Shown: positions 1 through 12,000 of the stretch, one piece after another | How the letters are laid out: each line of letters starts with the position of its first letter | Numbering within the stretch: the stretch's first letter is position 1 | DNA from: Theobroma cacao | Taxonomy: Eukaryota > Streptophyta > Magnoliopsida > Malvales > Malvaceae | DNA: 64,000 nucleotides | Assembly (NCBI RefSeq): GCF_000208745.1 | Contig: NC_030852.1 | Coordinates: 17,087,706 to 17,151,705 of the forward strand | Direction: 5' to 3' | The notes under the pieces: generated by a model | What the model was told of the DNA's origin: nothing | Databases searched by the model: none | The model's input: the letters and a program-made list of their open reading frames with translations, nothing else | Position numbers and translations under genes: made by a program

Positions 1-1428
1 AACTTATTATCGTCTTAATTATCTAGAGTAGTTTTATACAATTGTGTGATTTTATAGAAAATGGGTTTAAATGGTAAATTGCTATGTTTTAGGAGAAATT
101 GTGATTTTATAAAATATTTTATAAAGTTTCTGAAATATTGAATACTGGTTTTGAAAATAGAGTAATTGGAGACTGCTTGCTTGTGTTATAAATTGTGTTT
201 TAAATTATATGGCTTATAGCAATATGTGAGCATGAATGGCAAAGTCGGTGTTTGTATCAAAATTATATTTGTACTGTGTATTCAACCTTGAGAGGCTATG
301 TTGAGATAAATTGTCATGTCATGCAAAAAAAGATTTTATAAATCAAGTAATAGATAAATAATCCTTACAGTGGAGGTTTTGTGGACCAACCTAAGAGAAG
401 GGGCACAGAATCAGATATTTTTATTATATTCTTACCTCGAACAGAGAGCCGTGTGAAAGGTATCTCTAGAGGTAAAGATTTGAATGCACTTCACGTGGAC
501 CACCACGTGAAAGTGAGACTTAGCCAACGCCAAGGTATGGCTAAAATTTCGGATGTAAAGACATTTAACCGCCTTGGTGGTCTCGGTCAGATTCCTAGGC
601 CAAGGCATCCCCAGGAATAATTTTGGCAGGAGCCAAGTTTTGTGAGATATATAAGCCATGTTGATTAATTGAGTAAACTGAATATTCATGTTATGAAACA
701 TATATTGGAAAAGAATATTTTAATTCATCTCCATTTACTCGCCTTTAGATAGTTTAGATGGTGTCTGTTTACTCATTAGGATTTTATAATCTCACCACCC
801 TCAATTCCCTACATTTCAAGCTCAAGATAGCCGGTAGATAGCCGATTGCATCAAGGACTTCAGTTAGCCTTGCATCGACAAAATTGTAAGTTCAAAGACT
901 TGCACCTTATTGGTTAGTTGGGGGCCCATGTGTCACTGTAAAAGAAATTTTGTACTTCAGTTATCTGCTTTAAAGTACGTATGAATATATTTAACTTTTA
1001 CACTACATAAATTATTTACGAATTTTTTTATAAATATTTTTTTAAAAAATAGAATATTTTATTAAATATTATTATTTTATTCAAACTATTATAATTTCGT
1101 TTCAAATAATTATTTTAAACATCTAAATTTACTTTAATTATGAAACATGTGTTTTTCGCCCACACATCATGTTTTTGGCGAGTTTCGGTATTTTTGAAGA
1201 AAAATTACGAAAATGCCCCTGTGAGCCAAAAAATAATATTATATTATTTTGATTTAGAAACGACTTATGATTTCTTGAAATGTGAGATTTAATAATTGTC
1301 GCTCACCGGGGAGATGCGAAAGCTAATGCTAAGCCTTGCGGGATTTCGATCGGTATTCCAAGTAATAAGTGCCTATCGGGACGTCACGGGGGTTGTCATG
1401 GGTCCGATAGGAGTTCCGGGTCGTGACA
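1..1428 (+). repeat. Solo or 3' LTR fragment of a Ty3/gypsy-like retrotransposon
   Basis: This stretch has no gene. Its right edge reads GGGTCGTGACA at 1418-1428. The same 11 bases end the 5' LTR of the minus-strand gypsy element at 26810-26820. The 150 bases before the edge are GC-richer than the surroundings and look like a decayed U5 region. No primer binding site follows 1428, so this is a solo or 3' LTR rather than a 5' LTR. The left edge lies outside the window or is too decayed to place. The open stretch at 381-620 shows no recognisable protein and is probably LTR sequence. Confidence 0.45.
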
Positions 1429-2276
1429 TTATATATAATGATAATTTTAATAATGAAATGAGTCAAGATTAAAAAATAAATATATTGAAAGTAATCATCC
1501 ATTTATAAACTAACATAAATGAAAAAAGAAAGAAAAAAGTAGAAAAATGCAACAAATTAAATAATAAAATATAATCAAAACCTTTTGTTACCAAACAATA
1601 TTTTGTTATGTTTCTCTTTCAATTTTTTTTATCTTAATATTTTGATGTTTGAAATTTTATTATCTAGTTTATGTGAAAATTTTTTTTTAATTAACCTTAA
1701 CTATATTATACTATAATATAATAAAATCAATAAAAGTTGTTGAAAGGAAAAATCTAGAATAAAAGTGAAAATAAAGAGAAAACAATTGCTGTGCTGAGGA
1801 TTAAAACATTTTTCCTCTTGTTTAACTCTTTTATTCATTTTTAAAATTATTTTCTTCAAAAAAATGTTTTTCCAATAACTGAAAAAATAAAAATATAGAT
1901 ATTTTATGGATCAATTACTGCTTTTATAATTAAAAATTATAAAAGATTTATCAAACTTATTTCTAAAAATAAAAACAATAAACTTCACTTACATTCCTTA
2001 TCATTTTAACATTTTTATATGGCATCTTATGATTTCTTTTGTTTTTTTCAATTGGCAACTTGGGATATTATTTTTCCAACTTAATACTCTACAGATAACT
2101 TCTGTTTCAACAAGGTCAAGGGATTAAGTTTTTAATTTTATCCAAGAAAATTACAAAAATATTTTTAAGTGCTAACAAATAAATTAATTTTAAATTGATG
2201 GTATTTTGATAATTTTATTGGACAAAATTAATAGCTGTAACTCTAATGAGAAAATAAATTATTTCGAAGGTGTTAT
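1429..2276. other. AT-rich spacer, no gene seen
   Basis: Long A/T runs without an open frame of note, RNA gene or clear repeat border. Probably old transposon debris. Confidence 0.5.
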
Positions 2277-2543
2277 TTGAAAAGAATATTTATATGGTAT
2301 GAATTGAGGGAAAAAAAATCACATAGTATAACATTCTTGGGTTTATTACTAGAGGATTGTACTGTTTTACTGGAAGGGATGGAGACTGTGAAGCATGTGC
2401 ATAGGAAAAGCAACATGGTGGCTCATATGGTAGTAAAGTTTGTTAAAGATATGCCAACAGATCAATTTATAGGGAGAAATGCTTCTCTCATATCAAACTT
2501 GATTAGAGATTGTGTGATTAAAGAAATCTTGTTGATCAATTAA
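2277..2543 (+). pseudogene. RNase H-like (RVT_3) relic from a non-LTR retrotransposon
   Basis: An open stretch of about 88 codons with no ATG at its start. Near residues 38-52 it carries VKHVHRKSNMVAHMVVKF. This resembles the end of the RNase H-like domain in plant LINE-derived proteins, where an H/P-R-x-x-N-x-x-A-x-x-x-A-K pattern precedes the C-terminal helix. Only the C-terminal part of the domain is present, and no reverse transcriptase is found upstream. I infer a decayed fragment without function. The assignment rests on this single motif. Confidence 0.4.
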
Positions 2544-3970
2544 TTAATGGGTGTGTGGGTTTAGATTTGGTTATTTGTAATGCATAATTAGCATGGTTAC
2601 TTTTTTCTTATCATCATTTTTATCCTACAAAATTTTTCATAATAAGATTTTCAACAAGACTCATCTTTCTTGCTTTAAACAATATTACGGGTGGTAATAA
2701 TAATGTGTCATGTAATGTTGACCAAGTTACGAAATATTCTTTTTTTTTTAACAAAACAAAACCTTCTCGGACTTTAAATTAATGATGATTAGACCTTTCG
2801 AAAAAAAAAAAAACTATGATTAGGTATGGCGATGGGGAAGGAGTGTACAGAGCCCATCTCTTCCGATCACCGTCTATCACCAGTCAACAAATTTGTAGTC
2901 GAATCCAAAGACAGCTTTCATCCTGGAGTGGCCCAAACTTGTAGTGGGGGGCTACCAGTCCCCAATGATGGGCGCATTTGTTGAACAAAAAATGGCTCAA
3001 TGATTGTCCGTATGAAGTAGAATTTTGTTCTTTTGTAAGCACATCTTAATTTTAATTAATGTAATCAACTTTTGTTACTAATAATAGTTTTGACTGAGGA
3101 AATAAAATTTCGAAAAAAGATATGATAGTATTGAAACTCATTATTTATAAATTGTATAATTGAAATATTTCACTTTATGATAGATGTATTGAAATTAATT
3201 GATCATATTTATATTTATTTTTTTAGAATATTCATATTTTTATGAATTTAATATATATTACTATTCACGTTCTGGCAGAATGTATTAAAGTTCAAATTAG
3301 TAAATTCTTTTATTGTTGACGGAGTAATTAAAAATGATAATTAATTGCATAAAATAATTTTTATATATATAAATGAACATGAATTATATTTTTTATGACT
3401 TTATAAACAAAAAAAAAAGAACCTTTGATTCTTACTATATCATTTATACTATATTTTATTAAACGTTGGAAATCATTAAAAGGAAAAAAAACAAAAAAAA
3501 TAATTTTAATTTAAATAATATACATAAATAGTCCTAAACAAAAGAAAATGTTAAAAGAATGATCAGACGTCCAATAAAGGGCCTGCCAAACGTCATTCAA
3601 AGATCCCACTTGGAGAGATTGGAAATTATTTGTTAGCATTGAACCAGGCCCTCTTCTAGGTACCATTGATAAATTGCTTGATGGGTTGGTTAAGAAATTA
3701 GAGCTCAGCCATTAAACCTTCCTGGAACTGCATCTTACCATGCCACTCAGGTTAGTTCACAATGCCAATTCTACAAGTCCCATTAAATCCATGCAATTGA
3801 TTCCGATTGTAGTTTAATTTTCAAATTAAAAGAGTACAACAGTAGTAAATAAATCATTATATGTTTCAAATAAGCAAATGCTATTGTGTTGGTTTTATTG
3901 GTGATACTCAGCAAACAAAATTTACTTGATTATAACAAGTTGCAATTTGTATAACAACCTAGCTTTTTAG
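2544..3970. other. AT-rich intergenic spacer
   Basis: No gene recognised. It contains poly-A/T runs and a somewhat GC-richer patch at 2825-2990 with no coding potential that I can name. Confidence 0.5.
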
Positions 3971-5180
3971 CAGTGTAGGAAGAAACTTGAGGCAATATTC
4001 TGGGTTGAGCTAGAGAAGATGAAGAAGAAGAATGGGTTAAACATAACCAATGTTCTAATGGATGGCTTGATTGAAATTAAAGATGATGAAGGTAATAAAT
4101 TAAGTGACCCAAGAGCTGCTAGATAGCATTGTCAGCCTTGTTTTTGCTGTATATGAATCTACTTTACTTGCTTCAGTGTGGGCTATAACCTTGCCAAGTT
4201 CCCAAAAGTACTCCAAAGCTCTAGGTACGACCGCCAACCATCGTGCACTGGAATTTCCTGAAGAAATTAAAAAAATGCGAGGAAAATCAATTCCTTTCTG
4301 ACTCAACTTTGTAGCTTCTCCTATTTAACTGTGGGAGGAGAATATGGCTATAAGGAAGGAAAAGCAAGGTGATTTCACAAGTGAAGATATTCTAACAAGG
4401 TCTGCCTGCTTTCAGTTGGACACATTTCATTGTAATTCTTCTATAAGGAGGCCTGGCCAATGTTCATATTGCAATTTAGCTAGGAACCTGAAGATAAACT
4501 TTTTGGACTGTACAGGTTATGGAAGAAAATGGTCAATATTTCAGCAGTTATTTTCGGTTTATTTACTTAAGAAGTAGAGCATAATGGTATGAGACCTAGT
4601 TAGGATGCAATTAGCAAGGTTCATTATTTAATACAACTTCCCCATTCACATTTTTTAAGTTAAGAAGTTACTGTCGTGTTCTTCTACAAAAATGCAGGTT
4701 AGAAAATACCAAAGATTTTGGAAAGTAATTCGGTGGCTTCGATGGAGAACTTTGAGAACCCATGTGCTTCAATCCTGATATATGGAATGTAGGAGCACAT
4801 TGATAACATGGCTGAAGCTGAACAAAGATAAATGTTTAGCTATTAGTGACCCTGATTTTGCTTTCTTAACTAGGAACCTGCAAGGCCTGGTAAATATCAG
4901 GTTTTTAGGGTGGATCCAGAATCTTTCCTGGAAACATGCTTGCTCGCACACGACTTGCATCACTTCTTCACCATATATTTGTTAGATACAGGTAATTAAG
5001 TTAATAGTAAATGTTATCTCGATGCCTTTTATGCTTGTAAGTTATGATAAATACGTATGATTTAGTGCCGGTTATATGGTAATTTCAGGTGGGAACTGCT
5101 CATTCAAGACGCAGAGATGAGTTGTCTCCCACATCCAAAGCCAGTTGATGGGGTTGAGGTTACAATTCAGTACCATCTAG
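3971..5180 (+). pseudogene. Cytochrome P450 pseudogene, CYP88-like (KAO / beta-amyrin 11-oxidase group)
   Basis: Broken 3' half of a clan-85 P450. After a splice-acceptor-like site at 3969-3970 one frame reads RKKLEAIFWVELEKMKKKNG, then LMDGLIEIKDDEGNKLSD. The frame then shifts to LLDSIVSLVFAVYESTLLAS, which is the I-helix region. MAIRKEKQGDFTSEDI follows, then a shifted K-helix region with VNISAVIFG and EVEHNG. The heme loop near 4915-4950 reads SRIFPGNMLAR: the cysteine that ligates heme is replaced by phenylalanine, and a one-base loss lies just before it. A final exon after an AG at about 5090 reads WELLIQDAEM and PHPKPVDGVEVTI, with a stop at 5178-5180. Several frameshifts and stops plus the lost ligand exclude a working enzyme. 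The order of motifs fits CYP88 proteins, which oxidise diterpenes or triterpenes; the exact subfamily is uncertain. Confidence 0.75.
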
Positions 5181-7166
5181 GAACTTCATTCCCTTCATCT
5201 CGTCATCATCAAGTGATTTAATATGCGTCATCATTACTGTACTTTCTTTATTTCTATTTCCATTTAAATTTAAGTTACTGCTATCATTTTTTTTTATTTT
5301 TAATTCTTAAAAAGAACTTTCATCAAGTTTCAAATTCAAATACTTTCTTTCTTTTTTTTTCTTTTTCGTTGAATTCAAATTTGAATGTTTAATTATTGTT
5401 AATTGATTCTTTCTTTTGGTTGAACTAATCCATTTCTTTTTATTTCTTCCATTGTTATTGTCATGATGGACAATTCACCCTTCACCTTTCTTAATTTTAT
5501 GCTTAATTACTGTTCATTTTAGATGCAAACATAAAAAATACTCAAAATCATTGGATTAAGGATTTTTTTTATGACAATCAGGAAATCCAAACCTTGTATT
5601 TTGAGTAGAAATTTCATGCACTCTCAATGTGTCAATACAATTAAATTGTTGAATCTTGACTCTTGCAATTTCCCAACACCACACAAACAATAAATTTATG
5701 TTAATTGTATTTGAAGAGGGGTTTTATGATGAGAAGAGATGAAGTGTTGTAAATAAGTAAGAAGATGCACTGAAGTTGACAAACTAAAAGATTAGAGCAG
5801 TTCCTAAAATATTGATCGTGCTATGACATATAGAAGTGTAAAAGAATAAGTAAGCAATAGAGTAAAATTGAGAATAAGTAGAGAATAGGTGAGCGGTAGA
5901 ATCAAGTTGAGAATAAGCGGAGAATGATTAAGTAAAAGAGAATTTGAGTGATAGCTAAATGTGTAACATTAGTTTTAGAAATCTTGTTCTCCAAAATAAA
6001 TTGTCAAATCTCTATGTATAGAGCCAAAAGAAACAGATACTCAATAACAAAATTTAATACTCATGATGAATAACATTATCAAGAAGAGCTTTAATATACA
6101 TAATAGGTAATAATTACTTAAACCCATTATGTGGACATTGAACTAGGGGCTCTATTGCATATAAAACACTATAGTACAAAGACTTGTTGAATACTTCGAC
6201 AAAAAACAAAATACATGATTAGGTAATTTTATCTCCACTTAATCTTAACTCAAGCGGTAAATGACGGAATAAGATTGGAATAGAGTTATTTAATAAAAAA
6301 AAAAAGAAAATTAGAATAGAGATCTTTGGTTCATATAATAATGCTGTGATTGTAAAAGAAAATAAAAATGTGATACTTCATCATCGATGAGAAATGAGAA
6401 TGTTAAAAGGCTAAGGTAGGGGACAACCTTTTGCTTGAATTACAAACTTCCAAGTGCATAAAGCTTGCCATGATTTCTGAGTTGGCATTGGTGTCGTTAG
6501 GTATACGTTGTGAAGCTTGTCAAAATATTAGTTATGCCTTTTTTCTTTTGCTTGGTCTAAATTCAAATCATTTTCATCACACTTTTAGTTACAAATGTTT
6601 AGTAAACCAAATTTCAGAATTTGGGGCCACATAGGATGGGATAGGGTAACTTTTGCTAAAATGAACAAGTAGCATAAATGAACCAACTCGACGTTCTGTA
6701 CTCGACTTGACTCATTGGTCTAAATCCAATGCCTGTGATTGATATGTCACCTAATTTGAAGCTGAATGACTTCCTCTGATGCCCCATCTGTATACCAAAA
6801 CCATAAATATTTTACAAATGCCTTGACCCACCACACCATCAAAATAATTGCCACACACACGTACTATTTTTTTTTTTTTTGTTGAACCTAACAAGGTATT
6901 AGTAATTGTTTCACTTTTCTATTTATTACTTTCCTCTTTTACAGTAATAGGTATTTACAGATATTTGTCAAAAATATGTATTTTTTTATATAATTAATTA
7001 ACTAATCTTTTTTCCCTTCTGACTCAACCCTTAACTCAAGTATAAACATAATATTAATATTGAGGAAATATGTCAAAGTTAAGTTCATTTGGAGCATATC
7101 AAAAGATTTATATATACACACGTCGAATACTTCTTAAACCTAAAATTCTTAATTAATGAGTTCTTG

Positions 7167-7167
<1 letters not shown>

Positions 7168-7204
<37 letters not shown>
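7168..7204. repeat. (AT)n microsatellite
   Basis: About 17 perfect AT units. Confidence 0.9.
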
Positions 7205-7208
<4 letters not shown>

Positions 7209-7439
7209 TTTACATCTCCTCTTTCAATGTTGTGAAATACTATGATAATGAAGCTTTTAATCTATGACAAATTATAAAAAACAATTTGCCTTTTTAATTT
7301 TTTTTGGGAAAAAAAGTCAACCATCGATGGTATTGATTTAGAACCTAAAAGTGAGAAAAGAAAGGAGTGACAGATGAAAAGAGCATTGTCCTTAACAAAT
7401 ATCATTGAAAGTAAGTATAATACTTCAAAAAGTTTTTGA

Positions 7440-7790
7440 ATTATTTAAAAAATTTTAAATAAAATTTTATTATTTTATTATATTTAATTAATTATTGTTA
7501 TTTAAATAATATTTCTCATGTCACGTAAAGTTGATATGGCATATTGACATATTAGTATAAAAGATAATTTTTGCATATTAATGTCTTATAATAACATGGT
7601 CAATAGTATTTTTCATCTTCTACATTAACGTCATGTGAATATAAAATAACAAATAATATTTTAATTGAGAATAATTAATCAATTGTTAATCATAAGAACC
7701 TATTTGATTCAAAATAAAAATATAAAAAATTGATTGAATATAATAAAAGAATTATAATTTAATTGAATTTTCTTACATTATTGAAGAGTT
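7440..7790. repeat. Dispersed AT-rich repeat, copy A
   Basis: Resembles 34690-35095 in the same orientation. Shared phrases include TCAAAATAAAAATATAAAA followed by TTGATTGAA, and ATTAATC..ATTGTTA.TCATAA. The divergence is high, so this is an old repeat family of unknown class. Confidence 0.5.
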
Positions 7791-8825
7791 TTTTTTCAAA
7801 TATTATACTTTAAAATAATATCGAATGATCTTACAAGTACAAATTTAACCTTCTTTCTCTATCTAACCAAACTAATCTCTTAATTTTTTTTGTTTGTTAG
7901 CAAAAAATTAGGGGTAAATAAATTGTTTAATGTTGTTAGCTTATGATGGTCATGTATTTGAAATTGTACTATAGTGTCAACAAGGAGTATGGATATGATT
8001 CCACCCATTATCATTTTTTTTTGGAAAGTTAATAAAATTTAAATCATTTTTTGATTTGTGCGTGTCATCTTTTAAGTAGGGATCACATGAATCTTCTATG
8101 TATAATTTTAATTTTATAGGATGCTCTCTAAGACATAAACTTAATATCATTTAAGTAGAGACAAATGAACATACCAATTAAATTAACTCATTGTTGATTA
8201 TTTTTTACTTATCTTACTTTTTTTTTATAATTGAAGAAAAAGATATTCATACTCTATTTTTTTTTAAAAAAAAATTATGTACTAATTAATAAACTAAATA
8301 TTCATATACTCGTTTGTTTTATTTGCTAAAATAGTACTTATAATTTTTACCAGTATTTTGCCAACAGATGTTTCCATAATTCTCACATCGGATCCTATAA
8401 AATCAACAAGATTTAATTGTACTGCAAGGTGGGTTTGCTACAAAGGTACGAAATAATAATAGTGTAACACAGCTCCGTGCATTCTTGGAACTGTGTCAGC
8501 GAGTCCGACAGGTTCAAATGCAGTCTCAGGCTTTTTTCAAGCCAAAGTTACCTTCGAAAGCGCCACTTTATACGTCAACAACTTTACTCTCCACCCAACC
8601 TTTGACACAAGCACAAGTTTCAGCCTTTTTGCCGCTAAAAACAAGTAAAAACCCCTCCGCAACTGGCCACTTGCTTTACTCTGTAGCGAGTCTCAACCAT
8701 CCCCAGTACTCGTGAGATTTGTTGTTTATATGAACCTGTTTGAAATTTTATTGGGACAACGGCTACTTCTGTTTGCACAACTTTCCATGAAATTTTCAAA
8801 AAGGCTTGTCTTTAATTTGTATTCA

Positions 8826-8877
8826 TATAAAATATTGGAGGAAACACATCTCTCTCTTCCTCTTTATCTCTCTCTCG
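8826..8877 (+). promoter_or_regulatory. Core promoter of the receptor kinase: TATA box and CT-rich Y patch
   Basis: TATAAAA at 8826-8832 is followed by a pyrimidine-rich CT stretch at about 8850-8877, the usual plant TATA plus Y-patch arrangement. The start codon is at 9044, giving a predicted leader of about 190 nt. Confidence 0.55.
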
Positions 8878-9043
8878 TGCTTCAAATTATTATTAGTTTA
8901 ATCATAGTAGTTCTTGACTATCTTCACCACTCACTTCCCACACTCACCTCTACCCTCTTTTATTGGCAAAATTTCATAGCTTCTTCTCTTTTTCCTCTGT
9001 TGTAACACTTCCCAGAAGCTTGAGCTAGAAGGAGAGTAGGAAA

Positions 9044-12000
9044 ATGAGGGCGATGCTTTGGCTATTCTCTGCGATTTTTGCAGCTACCCTTTTGAGCTCC
9101 GGCTCTTTTGCTCTCACTCAAGATGGTAATAACTAAAAAACCCATCACTGTTTTGATTTTTTTTGTTGAAGTTTTTTTTTCGCTTTCTGCTGGCTGCTGG
9201 TGATGGGAAAGTGCTACATTTTAAGCTTGATGTTTTTTTTTTTAAATTTCTTTTAATATAAAATGAATTAACTTAGCTCAGCTGAATCAAGCTTGAGTTT
9301 TGGAAAGTTATTCTTTTGTTTTCTAATTTTTATTTTTATTTTTAATTTCAATCGCTTAAAAATGGAGTGGAGTTGAACTTTTAGTCTATTTGACCTGATT
9401 TGGTTTTGATGTTTCAAGGTCTAACATTGTTAGAGATCAAAAGCACATTGAATGACAGTAAAAACTTCCTTGGAAACTGGCTAGCTAGTGATGAGTCACC
9501 CTGCAGTTGGACTGGCATTTCTTGTTATCCTAATGATCAAAGAGTCCGTTCAATGTAAGCCACATCCTTTTTTTTTTTTTTGCTTTAGTCTTTTACTTGC
9601 TGTACTTTGTCTATTTTCTCTTAGCTCTTTTCAGTTTTATACTGATATTTTTGCTATGGGTTGGTTCCACAGAAACCTACCATACATGCAATTAGGAGGA
9701 ACAATATCTCCCAGCATTGGCAAGCTAGACGGATTGCAAAGACTGTGAGTTTTCAATTTCTACACAGACAAGAATAATGTTAGAAATAGTGGGCTGATTC
9801 TGATTCTATATCTTCTTCTTTTCTTTTCCTTATTTTTTGGGGGTAATACAGGGCATTACATCAGAACAGTTTACATGGACTAATTCCTAACGAAATTACC
9901 AATTGTACTGAGTTGAGAGCCCTGTAAGCAAAAACAAGTTTACTTTGTGTGTGGCTATTTCCTGCTTTGGAAGTTGTCTTATTTCTTCTCTCATTTTCAC
10001 ATTGTTCCCTCTATCTGAGGCATTAAATTAGATGCAATTAAATTACATCTTGCAATTGATTGTTTGCGCAGTTACTTGAGAGCTAATTATCTACAAGGAG
10101 GCATACCATCAAATATTGGAAACCTTTCCTTTCTCACTATTCTGTAAGATCCCTCAATATGCTACTGCTTCTTTAGTCAGAAGGCATAGATGTGAACTCT
10201 TTAGCAATTTATTTATTTATTTTTTCGGATAAGTAAATTTGTTTAGCAATTAGTTTGATTTTTATGTGCTAATCCTTGTGATTGCCTGCTGGAAATTCAT
10301 ATTTTAGGGATTTATCAAGCAATTCGCTAAAGGGTGCTATACCTTCATCTATAGGCCGTCTTACAAGATTGCACTACCTGTAAGTTCAAGAAGAATTGTT
10401 GTTTGCAAATATTAATTTGAGTTGTTTTAGTTAATAATGCAATTAAAAACAAAGAAAATGAAGTTTCTTAACTGCCTGATGGTTGCTATTTGTGGCAGCA
10501 ATTTGTCAACCAACTTTTTCTCTGGTGAAATCCCAGATATTGGAGTCCTGAGCACTTTTGGGAACAAGTCGTGAGTACTCTTCTCTTCAACATGACCAGC
10601 TTTTATGTCTATGCTTGCTATAATATGTGGATCAACATATTAGTGATAAGCTGCAATGCTTAATTTTTATATTTCTGTGAAAATATGTACCAAAAGGGTT
10701 TTACCTACTTTCTTCTAACTATAAGGCATCAGATTTGTTCAAATGATATTGATATATAGTTCATGGCTCAAAATTAATCAGAAAAAATCGTGTTGCATTC
10801 CAATTGCAAACGGCATTGACTGTACTTGCATGCATGTTATCTGTTGTGTGCTTATGGCATCTCTTCACAGTTTTACTTCAGCAAAACCTTTAGCCTTTTG
10901 CTAAAGTTTTGATACGATGCTAAGAATTTTTGCTCTCTTGCAGCATAAAAGCCATTTGGGCTTCTTTGTATTAGATAAATTTTGAAATGGTCCAATAAGT
11001 CAATAGGATGTCTTGAATCTAGGTTCTACCAAACATCTAACCTTGTTGGCTACACAAGGGAGCGAAAAGCTGCTGGAAATCATTTGGATTTCAAAATATT
11101 TTCACATTAATGTTAATGTAAGCAGTAACTAATCTGCTAAGTCATCAATACAGCTTGTTGATGCCTCACTTATGTTCTCAGGTTTATTGGCAATTTGGAC
11201 CTATGTGGCCAACAAGTTCACAAGCCTTGTCGGACGTCACTGGGATTCCCAGCAGTCCTACCGCATGCTGAAAGTGATGAAGTAGCAGGCAAGTTTCGTT
11301 ATTTTCTGTGGCTTTCATTGTGATATTTCTCAAAAGATTTATGCATGTAATGATAAGGTGTTATCCCTATTGATTTCTGCAGTCCCAACAAAGCGATCAT
11401 CTCATTACATAAAAGGAGTGCTAATTGGTGCAATGTCCACAATGGCCCTTGTGCTTGTTATGCTCCTTGCGTTCCTCTGGATATGTCTACTATCAAAGAA
11501 GGAAAGGGCTGCTAAGAGATACACAGAAGTTAAAAAGCAAGTGCAGCAAGATATAAGTAAGCTGGTTTATTTATCCAAAGTTGGCAGTTATATAAAATCC
11601 TGTTGCCCTGCCCCTACCTGCCCAACCAACCCTTTTCTGTGTCAAATACTTGCTGCTAACTATTTTATTTTTTGCAGGTACAAAACTTATCACTTTTCAT
11701 GGGGATCTGCCATATCCATCATGCGAGATTATTGAAAAGCTGGAATCCCTTGATGAAGAGGATGTTGTGGGGTCTGGGGGATTTGGAACTGTATACCGAA
11801 TGGTCATGAATGATTGTGGAACATTTGCTGTTAAACGAATAGATCGGAGTCGTGAAGGATCTGATCAAGTCTTTGAGAGAGAGCTAGAGATCTTGGGCAG
11901 CATCAAACACATTAATTTAGTAAACCTGCGTGGTTACTGCAGGCTTCCAGCATCGAAGCTTCTTATATATGATTATCTTGCTATGGGCAGCTTGGATGAC

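Larger units (their letters stand above)
5181..8825. other. AT-rich intergenic spacer upstream of the receptor kinase
   Basis: No gene recognised in 3.6 kb. It contains an (AT)n microsatellite at about 7168-7204 and one member of a dispersed AT-rich repeat at about 7440-7790. The open stretches here (for example 6431-6634 and 8485-8715) show no domain. Confidence 0.5.
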
